DNA of 64,000 nucleotides from Riptortus pedestris. Taxonomy: Eukaryota > Arthropoda > Insecta > Hemiptera > Alydidae. The DNA is taken from the NCBI GenBank assembly GCA_019009955.1, contig JADPXZ010000007.1:5237501-5301500 (forward strand). The letters run 5' to 3'. Position 1 is the stretch's first letter, and the number at the start of each line of letters is the position of its first letter. Below are positions 45,851-56,703 of this stretch, piece after piece. Position numbers and translations under genes: made by a program. The notes under the pieces were generated by a model. The model ran no database searches. It was not told the DNA's origin and saw nothing but the letters and a program-made list of their open reading frames with translations.

Positions 45851-47440
45851 CTAGCTCAGATACCCGGCTTCGCCCGGGATTTCATTTGAGGGTGATGGTA
45901 TTTTTTTTTTGGCAAGGCTTTGCTTTGCACAATATTTTGACATTTCCCCGTCTCAGTGTTTAGAGTTTATTATACCTGTCGTTGCTATGGATTTGTTAAT
46001 AATAAAATTAATAATTCATGTAAGACTTCACTGTCCTCCATATTGTCATATTTCCCGTCTCCTGTGCATTATGCATAGATTTGAATTATTAAGGAGATAA
46101 TATTGACAAACATTTGAATTAATGTTTTCAGATGAAGTACCTGTTAGTTCATATTGAAAAGAAGTGTTGAGCAAATTTCTCTAAATAACAAAATAAACAA
46201 CTTTTGTTATGTGCATATTTGCCGAAACCCCAATAGGAAATCATTATTATTAATTTCAGGCCTCCCTTATAACCCCCACTCCTGCCCGTCCTTAGAAATG
46301 CTAGTATAGCTTATTATAATGAAGGCGTTAGTACTAATTCACATACCGAGTTTAGTTTAATTCGGTTGAGTCTTTAGTGCCAAATAAAATTGTGGACTCC
46401 CGCTATAGCTTATAGCGTATAACTCATTTATGCTTCCGTATACGGCAAAAGTGCATATAACAAAAGTTACTCTAAATAACAAAATAAACAACTTTTGTTA
46501 TGTGCATATTTGCTGAAAAAGCAATAGGAAACGAAATATCGCGTTTTTAATTTCAGGCCTCCCTTATAACCCCCACTCCTGCCCGTCCTTAGAAATGCTA
46601 GTATAGCTTATTATAATGAAGGCGTTAGTACTAATTCACATACCGAGTTTAGTTTAATTCGGTTGAGTCTTTTGTGCCAAATAAAATTGTAGACTCCCGC
46701 TATAGTTTTTAGCGTATAACTCATTTATACTCCCGTTTACGGCAAAAGTGCATATAACAAAAGTTACTCTAAATAACAAAAGAAACAACTTTTGTTATGT
46801 ACATATTTGCTGAAAAAGCAATAGGAAACGAAATATTGCTATTTTTAATTTCAGGCCTCCCTTATAACCCCCACTCCTGCCCGTCCCTAGAAATGTTAGT
46901 ATGTCTTATTATAAGGAAATTGTTAGTATTAATTCACATAGCGGGTTTGGTTTAGTTCGGTTGAATCTTTTGTGCCAAATAAAATTGTAGACTCCCGCTA
47001 TAGTTTTTAGCGTATAACTCATTTATACTTCCGTATACGGCAAAAGTTTATATAACAAAAGTTACTTTAAATTACAAAATAAACAACTTTTGTTATGTGC
47101 ATATTTGCTGAAAAAGCAATAGGAAACGAAATATCGCTATTTTTAATTTCAGGCCTCCCTTATAACCCCCACTCCTGTTCGTCTTAGAGAATATTAATAT
47201 AGCCTAAAGTCTAAGTTGGGCTAGTAGTAATATACATACCAAGTTTCATAAAATTCGGTTCAGCCGTTTATGCGTGAAAAGGTAACAAACAAACAAACAA
47301 ATAAACAAACAAACAAACAAACAAACAAACAAACAAACAGACACGAAAGAAACAAAATGCAGTTATGGTGTCTATGACATGTGAAACGAAAAGTTATCGT
47401 GAAATTTCGCGAAAAAAATCAATGTACAGACAGAGTTTAC

Positions 47441-47452
<12 letters not shown>
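45851..47452 (-). mobile_element. Helitron family A with regular 298-bp tandem modules (array member 7)
   Basis: 3' hairpin and CTAG|T at 45854-45851. 5' GTAAACTCTGTCTG-TATAAAATTG at about 47450. Contains the cleanest internal tandem array (46261-47153) and an (AAAC)n of about 50 bases. Confidence 0.83.
46261..47153. repeat. 298-bp tandem module inside a Helitron
   Basis: The landmark CCTCCCTTATAACCCCCACT occurs at 46261, 46558, 46856 and 47154, spacing 297-298 bases. Each unit also contains AAACAACTTTTGTTATGTGC, CAATAGGAAACGAAATATCG and TATACGGCAAAAGTG, with a few percent divergence between units. Confidence 0.92.

Positions 47453-47503
<51 letters not shown>
47453..47503. repeat. (TA)n between consecutive Helitrons
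   Basis: A 51-base TA tract joining the 5' end of one family-A copy to the 3' CTAG of the next. Such tracts separate nearly all array members. Confidence 0.93.
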
Positions 47504-47504
<1 letters not shown>

Positions 47505-48651
47505 TAGCTCAGATACCCGGCTTCGCCCGGGAATTCATTTGAGGCTGAATGGTGATGGTATTTTTTAGCAGGCTTTACATTGCACAATATTTTGACATTT
47601 ACCCGTCCCAGTGTTTAGGATTGATACCCGTCGTTGCCGTGGATTTGCTAATAATAGAATTATTTGTTCGATAAGACTTCAATGTCTTCGATATTTTTAT
47701 ATTTCCCGTCTCTTATACATGTAAATATGGTGAATTTTTATTTCAGGCCTCCCTTATAAGCCCCCTCCCGTTCGAACCTAAAAAATTTAATATAGCTTAT
47801 AATCATGGAAGAATTAATGCTAATTGACATACCGAGTTTTGTTAAGTTCGGTTCAGCCGTTAGTGCCCAATAAATTTGTTGGCTCCAGCTAAAGTTTTAA
47901 CGTATAACTCATTTATACTTAGGTATACGACAAAAGTGTATATAACAAAAGTTACTCCAAATAACAAAATAAACAACTTTTGTTATGGACGTATTTGCCG
48001 AAAAACGAATAGGAAACGAAATATCGCTATTTTTAATTTCAGGCTTCCCTTATAACCCCCACTCCTGCCCGTCCATAGAAATGTTGGTATCGCTTATTAT
48101 AATGAAGGCCTCACTGCTAATACACATACCGAGTTTTATTTAGTTCGGTTGAGTCTTTTTTGGCAAATAATATTGTGGACTCCCGCTATAATTTTTAGCG
48201 TATAACGCATTTAAACTTCGGTATACGACAAAAGTGTATATAACAAAAGTTACTCTAAATAACAAAATAAACAACTTTTGTTATGTGCATAATTGCCGAA
48301 AATGCATTAGGAAACGAAATATTGCTATTTTTAATTTCAGCTCTCCCTTATAACCCCCACTCCTGTTTGTCTCAGAGAATATTAACATAGCCTAAAGTCT
48401 AAGTTGGGTTAGTAGTAAAATACATACCAAGTTTCATAAAATTCGGTTCAGCCGTTTATGCGTGAAAAGGTAACAAACAAACAAACAAACAAATAAACAA
48501 ACAAACAAATAAACAAACAAACAAACAAACAGACACCAAAGAAACAAAATGCAGTTATGGTGTCTATGACATGTGAAACGAAAAGTTATCGTGAAATTTC
48601 GCGAAAAAAATCAATGTACAGACAGAGGTTACAATTTTATATATATATAGA
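47504..48651 (-). mobile_element. Helitron family A (array member 8)
   Basis: 5' A|TCTATATATATAAAATTG at 48651 is intact. 3' CCCGGGCGAAGCCGGG, TATCTGAG, CTAG|T at 47507-47504. About 1,148 bp. It begins with the same 3' subterminal sequence as member 5 (43249), which suggests a shared lineage. Confidence 0.84.
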
Positions 48652-48663
48652 TATATATATATA

Positions 48664-49174
48664 CTAGCTAAGGTACCCGGCTTCGCTCGGGAAATCATTT
48701 GAGGCTGAATGATAATAGTATTTTTTTTTTTTTTTTGAGCAAGGCTTCAATGTTTACTACACTTCCCGTCTGGGCGCATTGTTTTCCCGTGAGGGTCAGG
48801 CAGGCGACGTATAGATGAGAAATATTAATTTTGAAGAATAAATAAAAATGTGTTCCTAATCTATCCCTCTCCACTTTTCCAACTCACATTTTTGAATACT
48901 TCAAACCATAATCGTGGATAGCATTTATTACAATTAAATATCCTCTATAATGAAACTTATTTCCTGTCAAAAACCAATCCGAGCACATATAGTTTAAACA
49001 TAGTTTTGTACATTAGATTATATTCGTAATAGTAGAGCTCAGTGGAAATCATTTCCAGTAATGAAAGCATTTAACAGGAAATTAATTAACTCAATTAACT
49101 GTTTAGGCTCCGACCTCCTTCCGCTCCAGTATCACCATAGTTTTCCTTAAAATATTGATTCAATGTATTATTTT
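48664..49174 (-). mobile_element. Helitron family A variant, 5' truncated (array member 9)
   Basis: 3' CCCGAGCGAAGCCGGG, TACCTTAG, CTAG|T. The interior is the inverted counterpart of 42720-43190 (GCCTGCCTGACCCTCAC read on the - strand). It ends abruptly at 49174, where another copy starts without its 3' hairpin. Confidence 0.75.
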
Positions 49175-50762
49175 ATTATTCATTTGAGGCTGAATGGTGA
49201 AAGTATATTTTTGGCAAGGCTTTACTTTGCACAATATTTTGACATTTACCCGTTCCAGTGTTTAGGGTTAATACCCGTTGTTGGCATTTGTTAATAATAA
49301 AATTATTTTTTTATGTAAGACTTCACTGTCCTGCATATTGTCATATTTCCCGTCTCCTGTGCATTATGCATAGATTTGAATTAATAAGGAGAAAATATTG
49401 ACATACATTTGAATTAATTTTTTCAGGAGAGGTACCTGGTAGTTCATATTGAAATGAAGTGTTGAGCAAATTTCTCTAAATAACAAAATAAACAACTTTT
49501 GTTATGTGCATATTTGCCGAAACCCCAATAGGCAATCATTATTATTAATTTCAGGCCTCCCATATAACCCCCACTGCTGCCCGTCCCTAAAAATGTTAGT
49601 ATGACTTATTATAAGGAAGGCGTTAGTTTTAAAATACATACTGAGTGTTTTATTTAGTTCGGTTGAGTCTTTTGTGCCAAATAAAATTGTGGACTCCCGC
49701 TATAGTTTTTAGCGTATAACTCATTTATACTTCCGTATACGGCAAAAGTGCATATAACAAAAGTTTCTCTAAATAACATAATAAACAACATTTGTCATGT
49801 GCATATTTACCGAAAATGCAATAGGAAACGAAATATCACTATTTTAATTTCAGGCCTTCCTTATAACCCCCACTCCTGCCCGTCCCAAGAAATGTTAGTA
49901 TAGCTTATTATAATGAAGGCGTTAGTACTAATTCAGATACCGAGTTTGGTTTAATTCGGTTGAGTCTTTGGTGCCAAATAAAATTGTGGACTCCCGCTAT
50001 AGTTTTTAGCGTATAACTCATTTATACTTCCGTATACGGCAAAAGTGCATATAACAAAAGTTTCTCTAAATAGCAAAATAAACAACTTTGGTTAAGTGCA
50101 TATTTGCCGTAAATGCAATAGGAAACGAAATATCACTATTATCAATTTCAGGCCTCCCTTATAACCCCCACTCCTGCACGTCCCTAGAAATGTTAGTATA
50201 GCTTATTATAAGGAAGGCATTAGTGCTAATTCACATACCGAGTTTGGTTTAGTTCGGTTGAGTCTTTTGTCCCAAATAAAATTGTGGACTCCCGCTATAG
50301 CTTTTAGCGTATAACTCATTTATACTTCCGTATACGGCAAAAGTGCATATAACAAAAGTTACTCTAAATTACAAAATAAACAACTTTTGCTATGTGCATA
50401 TTTGCCGAAAAACCAATAGGAATCGTAATATCGCTATTTTTAATTTCAGGTCTCCCTTATAACCCCCACTCCTGTTCGTCTTAGAGAATATTAATATAGC
50501 CTAAAGTCTAAGTTGGGCTAGTAGTAATATACATACCAAGTTTCATAAAATTCGGTTCAGCCGTTTATGCGTGAAAAGGTAACAAACAAACAAACAAACA
50601 AACAAACAAACAAACAAACAAACAAACAAACAAACAAACAAACAAACATACACGAAAGAAACAAAATGCAGTTATGGTGTCTATGACATGTGAAACGAAA
50701 AGTTATCGTGAAATTTCGCGAAAAAAATCAATGTACAGACAGAGGTTACAATTTTATATATA
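49175..50762 (-). mobile_element. Helitron family A, 3' hairpin lost (array member 10)
   Basis: Starts at TTCATTTGAGGCTGAATGG, immediately inside where the hairpin should be, so hairpin and CTAG are missing. It continues with four modules (landmarks at 49556, 49855, 50153, 50451; spacing 298-299), a (AAAC)n of about 64 bases and the 5' TATATAAAATTG end. Confidence 0.78.
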
Positions 50763-50764
50763 TA

Positions 50765-52754
50765 CTAGCTCAGATACCCGGCTTCGCCCGGGAATTCATT
50801 TGCGGCTGGATGGTGATGGTATTCTTTGGCAAGGCTTTACTTTGCACAATATTTAGACATTTACCCTTCCCAGTGTTTAGGGTTAATACCCGTCGTTTCT
50901 GTGGATTTGATAATAATAAAATTAATTTTTTATGTAAGACTTCACTGTCCTCGATATTTTCATATTTCCCGTTTCCTGTGCATTATGCATAGATTTAAGT
51001 TATTAAGGACAAAATATTATAATTTGAATTAATTTTTCCAGGTGAGGTACCTGATAGTTCATATTGAAAAGAATTGTTGAGCATATTTCTCTAAATAACA
51101 AAATAAACAACTTTTATTATGTGCATATTTGCCGAAACCCCAATAGGAAACGAAATATCACTATTTTTAATTTCAGGCCTCCCTTATAACCCCCTCTTCT
51201 GCCCGTCCCTAGAAATGTTAATATGGCTTATTATAAGGAAGGCGTTAGTACTAATACACATACCCAGTGTTTTATTTAGCTCGGTTGAGTGTTTTGTGCT
51301 AAATAAAATTGTGGACTCCCGCTATAGCTTATAGCGTATAACTCATTTATGCTTCCGTATACGGCAAAAGTGCATAAAACAAAAGTTATTCTAAATAACA
51401 AAATAAACAACTTTTGTTATGTGCATATTTGCTGAAAAAGCAATAGTAAACGGAATATCGCTATTTTTAATTTCAGGCCTCCCTTATAACCCCCACTCCT
51501 GCCCGTCCCTAGAAATGTTAGTATGGCTTATTATAAGGAAATCGTTAGTATTAATTCACATAGCGAGTTTGGTATAGTTCGGTTGAGTCTTTTGTGCCAA
51601 ATAAAATTGTGGACTCCCGCTATAGTTTTTAGCGTATAACTCATTTATACTTCCGTATACGGCAAAAGTGCATATAACAACAGTTACTCTAAATTACAAA
51701 ATAAACAACTTTTGTTATGGGCATATTTGCTGAAAAAGCAATAGGAAACGAAATATCGCTATTTTTAATTTCAGGCCTCCCTTATAACCCCCACTCATGT
51801 TCGTCTTAGAAACAACAAACAAATTTCCCGTCTCTTATACATGTAAATAGGGTGATTTTTTATTTCAGGCCTCCCTTATAACCCCCCTCCCGTTCGAACC
51901 TAAAAATGTTAATATAACTTATAATCATGGAAGAATTAATGTTAATTGACATACCGAGTTTTGTTAAGTTCGGTTCTGCCGTTAGTGCCCGCTAAAGTTT
52001 TAACGTATTACTCATTTATACTTAGGTATACGACAAAAGTGTATATGACAAAAGTTACTCCAAATAACAAAATAGACAACTTTTGTTATGTTTATATTTG
52101 CGGAAAAACCAATAGGAAACGAAATATCGCTATTTTTAATTTCAGGCTTCCCTTATAACCCCCACTCCTGCCCGTCCATAGAAATGTTGGTATGGCTTAT
52201 TATAATGAAAGCCTCACTGCTAATACACATACCTAGTTTTATTTAGTTCGGTTGAGTATTTTTTGGCAAATAATATTATTGACTCCCGCTATACTTTTTA
52301 GCGTATAACGCATTTAAACTTCGGTATAAGACAAAAGTGTATAAAACAAAAGTTACTGTAAATAACAAAATGTCCAACTTTTGTTATGTTCATATTTGCA
52401 GAAAAATAAATAGGAAACGAAATATCGCTAATTTTAATTTCAGGCCTCCCTGATAACCCCCACTCCTGTTCGTCTTAGAGAATGTTAATATAGCCTAAAG
52501 TCTAAGTTGGGCTAGTAGTAATATAGATACCAAGTTTCATAAAATTCGGTTCAGCCGTTTAATGCGTGAAAAGGTAACAAACAAACAAACAAACAAACAA
52601 ACAAACAAACAAATAAACAAACAAACAAGCAAACACACACGAAAGAAACAAAATGCAGTTATGGTGTCTATGACATGTGAAACGAAAAGTTATCGTGAAA
52701 TTTCGCGAAAAAATCAATGTACAGACAGAGGTTACAATTTTATATATATATAGA
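50765..52754 (-). mobile_element. Helitron family A, longest modular copy (array member 11)
   Basis: 3' CCCGGGCGAAGCCGGG, TATCTGAG, CTAG|T. 5' A|TCTATATATATATAAAATTG at 52754. About 1,990 bp with six module-like units. At about 51815 the sequence jumps (GTCTTAGAAACAACAAAC, AAATTTCCCGTCTC) from the end of one module set to the 3'-proximal part of another, an internal recombination or template-switch joint. Confidence 0.8.
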
Positions 52755-52800
52755 TATATATATATCTATATATATATATATAGATAGATAGATATATCTA
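52755..52800. repeat. Second head-to-head junction, TA/TAGA-rich
   Basis: TATATATATCTATATATATA, TAGATAGATAGATATATCTA lie between two facing family-A 5' ends (52754 on - and 52801 on +). Confidence 0.9.
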
Positions 52801-54161
52801 TCTCTATATAAAATTGTAACCTCTGTCTGTACATTGATTTTTTTCGCGAAATTTCACGATAACTTTTCGTTTCACATGTCATGGACACCATAACTGCATT
52901 TTGTTTCTTTGGTGTCTGTTTGTTTGTTTGTTACCTTTTCACGCATAAACGGCTGAACCGAATTTTATGAAACTTGGTATGTATATTACTACTAACCCAA
53001 CTTAGACTTTAGGCTATATTAATATCCTCTGGGACGAACAGGAGTGGGGGTTATAAGGGAAGCCAGAAATTAAAAATAGCGATATTTCGTTTCCTATTGG
53101 TTTTTCAGCAAATATGAACTGAACAAAAGTTGTTTATTTTTTAATTTAGAGTAACATTTGTTATACATACTTTTTTCTTATAACGAATTATAAACGAGAT
53201 ATACGCTAAAACCTATAGCAGAAGTGAACAATTTTATTTGAGACACAAGACCCAACCGAAATAAATAAAACTCGGTATGTGTATTAGTACTAACGCTTTC
53301 ATTATAACAAGCTATACCAACATTTCTAGGGACGGGCAGGAGTGGGGGTTGTAAGGGAGGCCTGAATTTAAACATAGCGGTATTTCGTTTTCTATTCGTT
53401 TTTCGGCAAATATGAACATAACAAAAGCTGTTTATTTTGTTATTTAGAGTAACTTTTTTCTTATACCGAAGTATAAACGAGATATACACTATAAACTAAA
53501 GCGGGAGTCAACTATTTCCTATTTTTAATCGTTAGTGCCTAATCTAACGATTAAAACGAACTTAAAAACTCGGTATGCCAATTAGCATTAATTCTTCCAT
53601 GATTATAAGCTATATTAAAATTTTTAGGTTAGAACGGGAGTGGGGGTTATAAGGGAGGCCTGAAATAAAAATTCGTGATATTTCATTGTCTATTTGTTTT
53701 TTGACAAACAAGCAAATAACAAAAGTCGTTTACTTTGTTATTTAGATTAACTTTTGTTTTATACATTTCTCCAGGAACAATGTGTGGAGCAAGTAATTTG
53801 AGTAGAAATATTGATATGCTCAACAATTCATTCTAATTTGAACTATGAGGTACCTCACCTGGAAAAATTAATTCAAATCTATGTCAATATTTTGTCCTTA
53901 GTAACTGAAATCTATGCATTATGCACAGGAGACGGGAAATATGGCAATATAATAAAATATGAAATATGACAATTTGGAGGACAGTCAATACTTTCATAAA
54001 AAATTAATTTTATTATTAACAAATCCCAACAACAGATATTAACCCTAAACACTGGGACGGGTAAATGTCAAAATATTGTGTAAAGTAAAGTTTTGCCAAA
54101 AAAATACCATAACCATTCAGCCTCAAATAAATTCCCGGGCGAAGCCGGGTATCTGAGCTAG
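52801..54161 (+). mobile_element. Helitron family A, complete + copy (array member 12, 1,361 bp)
   Basis: 5' A|TCTCTATATAAAATTG, TAACCTCTGTCTGTACATTG. 3' CCCGGGCGAAGCCGGG (54134-54149), TATCTGAG, CTAG|T at 54158-54161. Three module copies, an AGGTACCTCACCTGG segment and short (GTTT)n. Both diagnostic ends are intact, so this is the best reference copy. No Rep or helicase motif in any frame. Confidence 0.87.
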
Positions 54162-54174
54162 TATATATATATAT

Positions 54175-54378
54175 ATTAACATTGTCCCGTTTGTTGCAGC
54201 TGAGGCCAATTGTGGCTGCCTATCTGCAGACTAGCAGCCTTTCCTAGCCAGGCTGCGATGCAGGATGTTATTGTAGGAATTCCAGCACTAAATAATTTCC
54301 TCTGCCCTGACAGGGAATGCAATTCGCCGGTCTAGGTTTACCGTGTCAGATTCACGCTTGGCTAACCTGAGCCCCTCG
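54175..54378 (-). mobile_element. tRNA-derived SINE
   Basis: On the - strand: GAGGGGCTCAGGTTAGCCAAG, a mutated B box (GGCGAATTGCATTCCC) and a body with TAGGAAAGGCTGCTAG, ending in a TTAATA-type tail. The internal order agrees with the copy at 57622-57845. Confidence 0.68.
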
Positions 54379-54604
54379 CTTAATAATAAACTAGGAAAGA
54401 GTGCACATTGGGGAAATTTGCTAAAAGAAAATTCATTTCTGCCATGTAATGGAATATGTAGAGCACAAGAGTATTTTCTCTCGGCTTTATCAACCTCTAA
54501 AATAATCAGTTAAAACCGAGGCGCCCCTTGTGTCCATACAGAAATTGTTGATGTGAAATTTTGATGGAAAAAAAATAGAATGTACCAGCAGAAATGACAA
54601 TTTT

Positions 54605-55532
54605 AGCAGATTTCCCTTAAGGGAAATCAGCTATTGAGGTCGTACTCATGACGGAATTTTCGAAATTTTTCTTCAAATGTCCATCGATCCTAACTAGTAG
54701 ATGACGAAAATGAGGTCCGTCCAAAACTATATATATTTGTCTGTTACCGCTGCAGCGGTCCCAATTTTTGTTTGATCGTTACCAAACTCAATATTTAGTC
54801 GTTTTATGTAAAAAGAAAGATCAAGTTCGTCAACGGCTGAAATCGGCCTAGAGGGAGGGGGGGGGGGAGTTTAGAGGGTGAGAATTTTGAAAATTCGAAA
54901 TATCTCCGTTACTATAAGTCAGATTGAAAAAGTGTATAAAATAAATCTTATTGAAAATCGAATTTCCTATAAATATTATTATATCCATTTATTGTCTATC
55001 TTGAATATTAACGGAGATACTTGCAGTTTTCAGCCTTGAGTGAACTCCCACTTCTACTAGTCTTACACAAATAATACTCTCTTATATAATAAACCTTATT
55101 CTTGCGAAGCCTAAATACCAAATATTGTTTTCTTGAGCTTTTACTTTGTGAAATATATGCAAATAAGTTCTGTTGACCCCCCCCCGCCTTCTTTTGTTTT
55201 TGGATTACTAGAATTTGAGTGATTGAGATAAAACTGCTTCTGGTTCATTACAAATTACAGCACTAGCTTTAGTAAGTTGTTTTCAATAAAATTAATATGT
55301 TATATTCAGATATATTTCATTAATTGTTTGTCTTTCCGGTCTATCTATTCAGCGCTACGAGGCTGGCTGGCCTGTCGGTTTCCAATTCAGCCGCTTTCCG
55401 TTGTAGACATTATTAACTTGTATTCTACATTTACTCAGCCTTGACGATAGTGTTACCTGTATGTAGATTTATCTATTGTAAACCTTCACACTGAGAAATC
55501 TGCTTAGTTTACGCAGCCCCTGCGTCACGGAC
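54605..55532 (+). mobile_element. HINE/DINE-like element, reference full-length copy (928 bp)
   Basis: 5' end after TTTT: AGCAGATTTCCC, part of the 20-bp perfect palindrome GATTTCCCTTAAGGGAAATC (54609-54628). The centre has a TA-type core (54729-54737, short here) and a G run. Near the 3' end is the inverted motif (here GAGAAATCTGCT, usually GGGAAATCTGCT), then a stem-loop ACGCAGCCCCTGCGT (55511-55525; 6-bp stem), CACGGAC, and TTTT. Subterminal inverted repeats, a microsatellite core and a 3'-only stem-loop beyond the second repeat, with T|T flanks, are the published architecture of Helentron-derived DINE/HINE elements. Assignment by structure is an inference, because no Helentron protein is present. 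Confidence 0.72.
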
Positions 55533-55549
55533 TTTTATATACATATATT

Positions 55550-55815
55550 AGTCCAAGAACTTCAGATGGGGGGGGGGGGGTGAACAGATCATATTTGCAT
55601 GTATTTCGTATAATAAAGGTCTTTTGAAAACAATATTTGGTGTTCAAGCTTCGAATGATGTGGTTTATTATATGACAGAGTATTGTTTATGTAACGTGAG
55701 CAGGAGTGGGACCTTGCTCGAGGATGAAAAATGCAAATATCTCGGTTAATATTCCAGATAGAGAATCCATGTATATAACAATATTTATAGTACATTTAAT
55801 TAACATAATACTAAG
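55550..55815 (-). repeat. HINE-like fragment (reverse) beside an AP-2 exon
   Basis: Poly(G) tract, AACAATATTTGGTGTTCAAGC, AGGAGTGGGACCTTGCTCGAG and ATGCAAATATCTCGGTTAAT, ending in AATATTTATAGTACATTTAAT about 35 bases from the AP-2 exon edge. Confidence 0.62.
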
Positions 55816-55850
55816 ATGAGGTGATGAGTAAGAGCTGAACGTTGGCTTAC

Positions 55851-55929
55851 CATCATCCTTCTTGGGGTCAATGCCACCGCTGCTTGGATAGGCCTTCTCC
55901 AGCTGCTTCAGCGACTCGCTGAGATAATT
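55851..55929 (-). CDS. TFAP2: AP-2 transcription factor, penultimate or near-last coding exon
   Basis: On the - strand the acceptor CTCTCTTGCAG opens NYLSESLKQLEKAYPSSGG, then IDPKKDD, and the donor GATGATG|GTAAGC closes it in phase 1. NYL-E-LK-(M/L)-(D/E)-K is the last helix of the AP-2 helix-span-helix dimerisation domain, directly after the LTA-Q of the previous exon. In vertebrates this helix is followed by only about 20 charged residues, so one short terminal exon should lie at lower coordinates. I could not identify it with confidence. Confidence 0.9.
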
Positions 55930-56009
55930 CTGCAAGAGAGGCACACCATTAGACCGACATTACTGGCCAACATGCACATCACAACTAACCACAGTTCATG
56001 CATTCGAAT

Positions 56010-56431
56010 TTATCTCGGAATATTTGGCATTTAGGCTTTAAAAAAAGTGTTTCCCGATATAACAGCTTCTTGTTAATATAACATTAGTAGGAGTGGGCCT
56101 TTGCTCAAGGCCCGAAACTAAAATATGCAAATATCACGGTTAATAATCGAAATAGTGAAAATACACACATAACAACATTTATAGAACATTACATTAGCAA
56201 AAAGATTGGTTCAATACAATTTTTCAGTGCGACCATTATTTCAATACAATACATCTCCGTTATTATCGATACGTTTTTTCACTATCTCGATTATTAGCGT
56301 AGATATTTGCGTATTTTAGTTTTGGCTCTTCAGTAAAGCCCCACTCCTACTCATCTCATATTAGTAATAAGCTGTTATTTGATGAAGCACATTATTTGTA
56401 GCCTAAATAGCAAATATTGTTCTCATCGTCA
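56010..56431. repeat. HINE-like fragments within AP-2 intron
   Basis: 56010-56230 in reverse (AGGAGTGGGCCTTTGCTCAAG, ATATCACGGTTAATAATCG). 56270-56431 forward (TTTTTTCACTATCTCGATTA, AAAGCCCCACTCCTACTCAT, AAATATTGTTCTCATCG). The forward piece stops about 33 bases short of the AP-2 donor. Confidence 0.58.
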
Positions 56432-56463
56432 GCTGGTGGGGAGGATCGGTGTAGAGAGAGTAC

Positions 56464-56635
56464 CTGTACAGCAGTTAGTACAGCTACAATGGCTGGGCTG
56501 CCGAATCCATGACTGATGAGGGAGAAGTGCGTTAGAGATCGCTGGATCGACGGCTCGAGGATTTGCTGAGGCCTAGTGTTGCAGAGCGGAGATCGGTCTT
56601 GGTTCAGCAACTCCATCAGCTCCTTCGTGATCTGC
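56464..56635 (-). CDS. TFAP2: AP-2 transcription factor, helix-span-helix exon
   Basis: - strand acceptor TGTTTTGGCAG|GCAG and donor GTACAG|GTACTC, 172 nt. It encodes [17 protein letters not shown], then [18 protein letters not shown] and [46 protein letters not shown] and LTA-QNYL are diagnostic of AP-2 proteins. The first helix reads KELMELLNQ, where vertebrate and insect AP-2 usually have KEF(T)DLL-Q, so this orthologue or paralogue is somewhat diverged there. AP-2 binds GC-rich palindromes as a dimer and controls ectoderm and neural fates in animals. Confidence 0.95.
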
Positions 56636-56703
56636 CTGCCAAAACACACAACGATAAATATAACAGCTTAGTCACTACGCCTTTACTCAACCATCAAAAT
56701 CAA

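Noticed and set aside
38854..54161. RTE-type LINE 3' ends (TTCGGTTCAGCCGTTTATGC, then (AAAC)n)
   Set aside because: The text resembles LINE tails, but the elements have CTAG with hairpin at the other end, A|T flanks and no reverse transcriptase, so Helitron explains them better.
35568..54165. Dozens of short open frames across the Helitron array
   Set aside because: The same peptides recur at homologous positions of each element copy, with no Rep or helicase motifs and frequent overlap between frames.
54300..54496. Candidate terminal AP-2 exon after a TTATTTTAG acceptor (EVDKAERKY...)
   Set aside because: The phase fits, but the polypyrimidine tract is weak, the residues show no AP-2 similarity and the frame runs on into the SINE.
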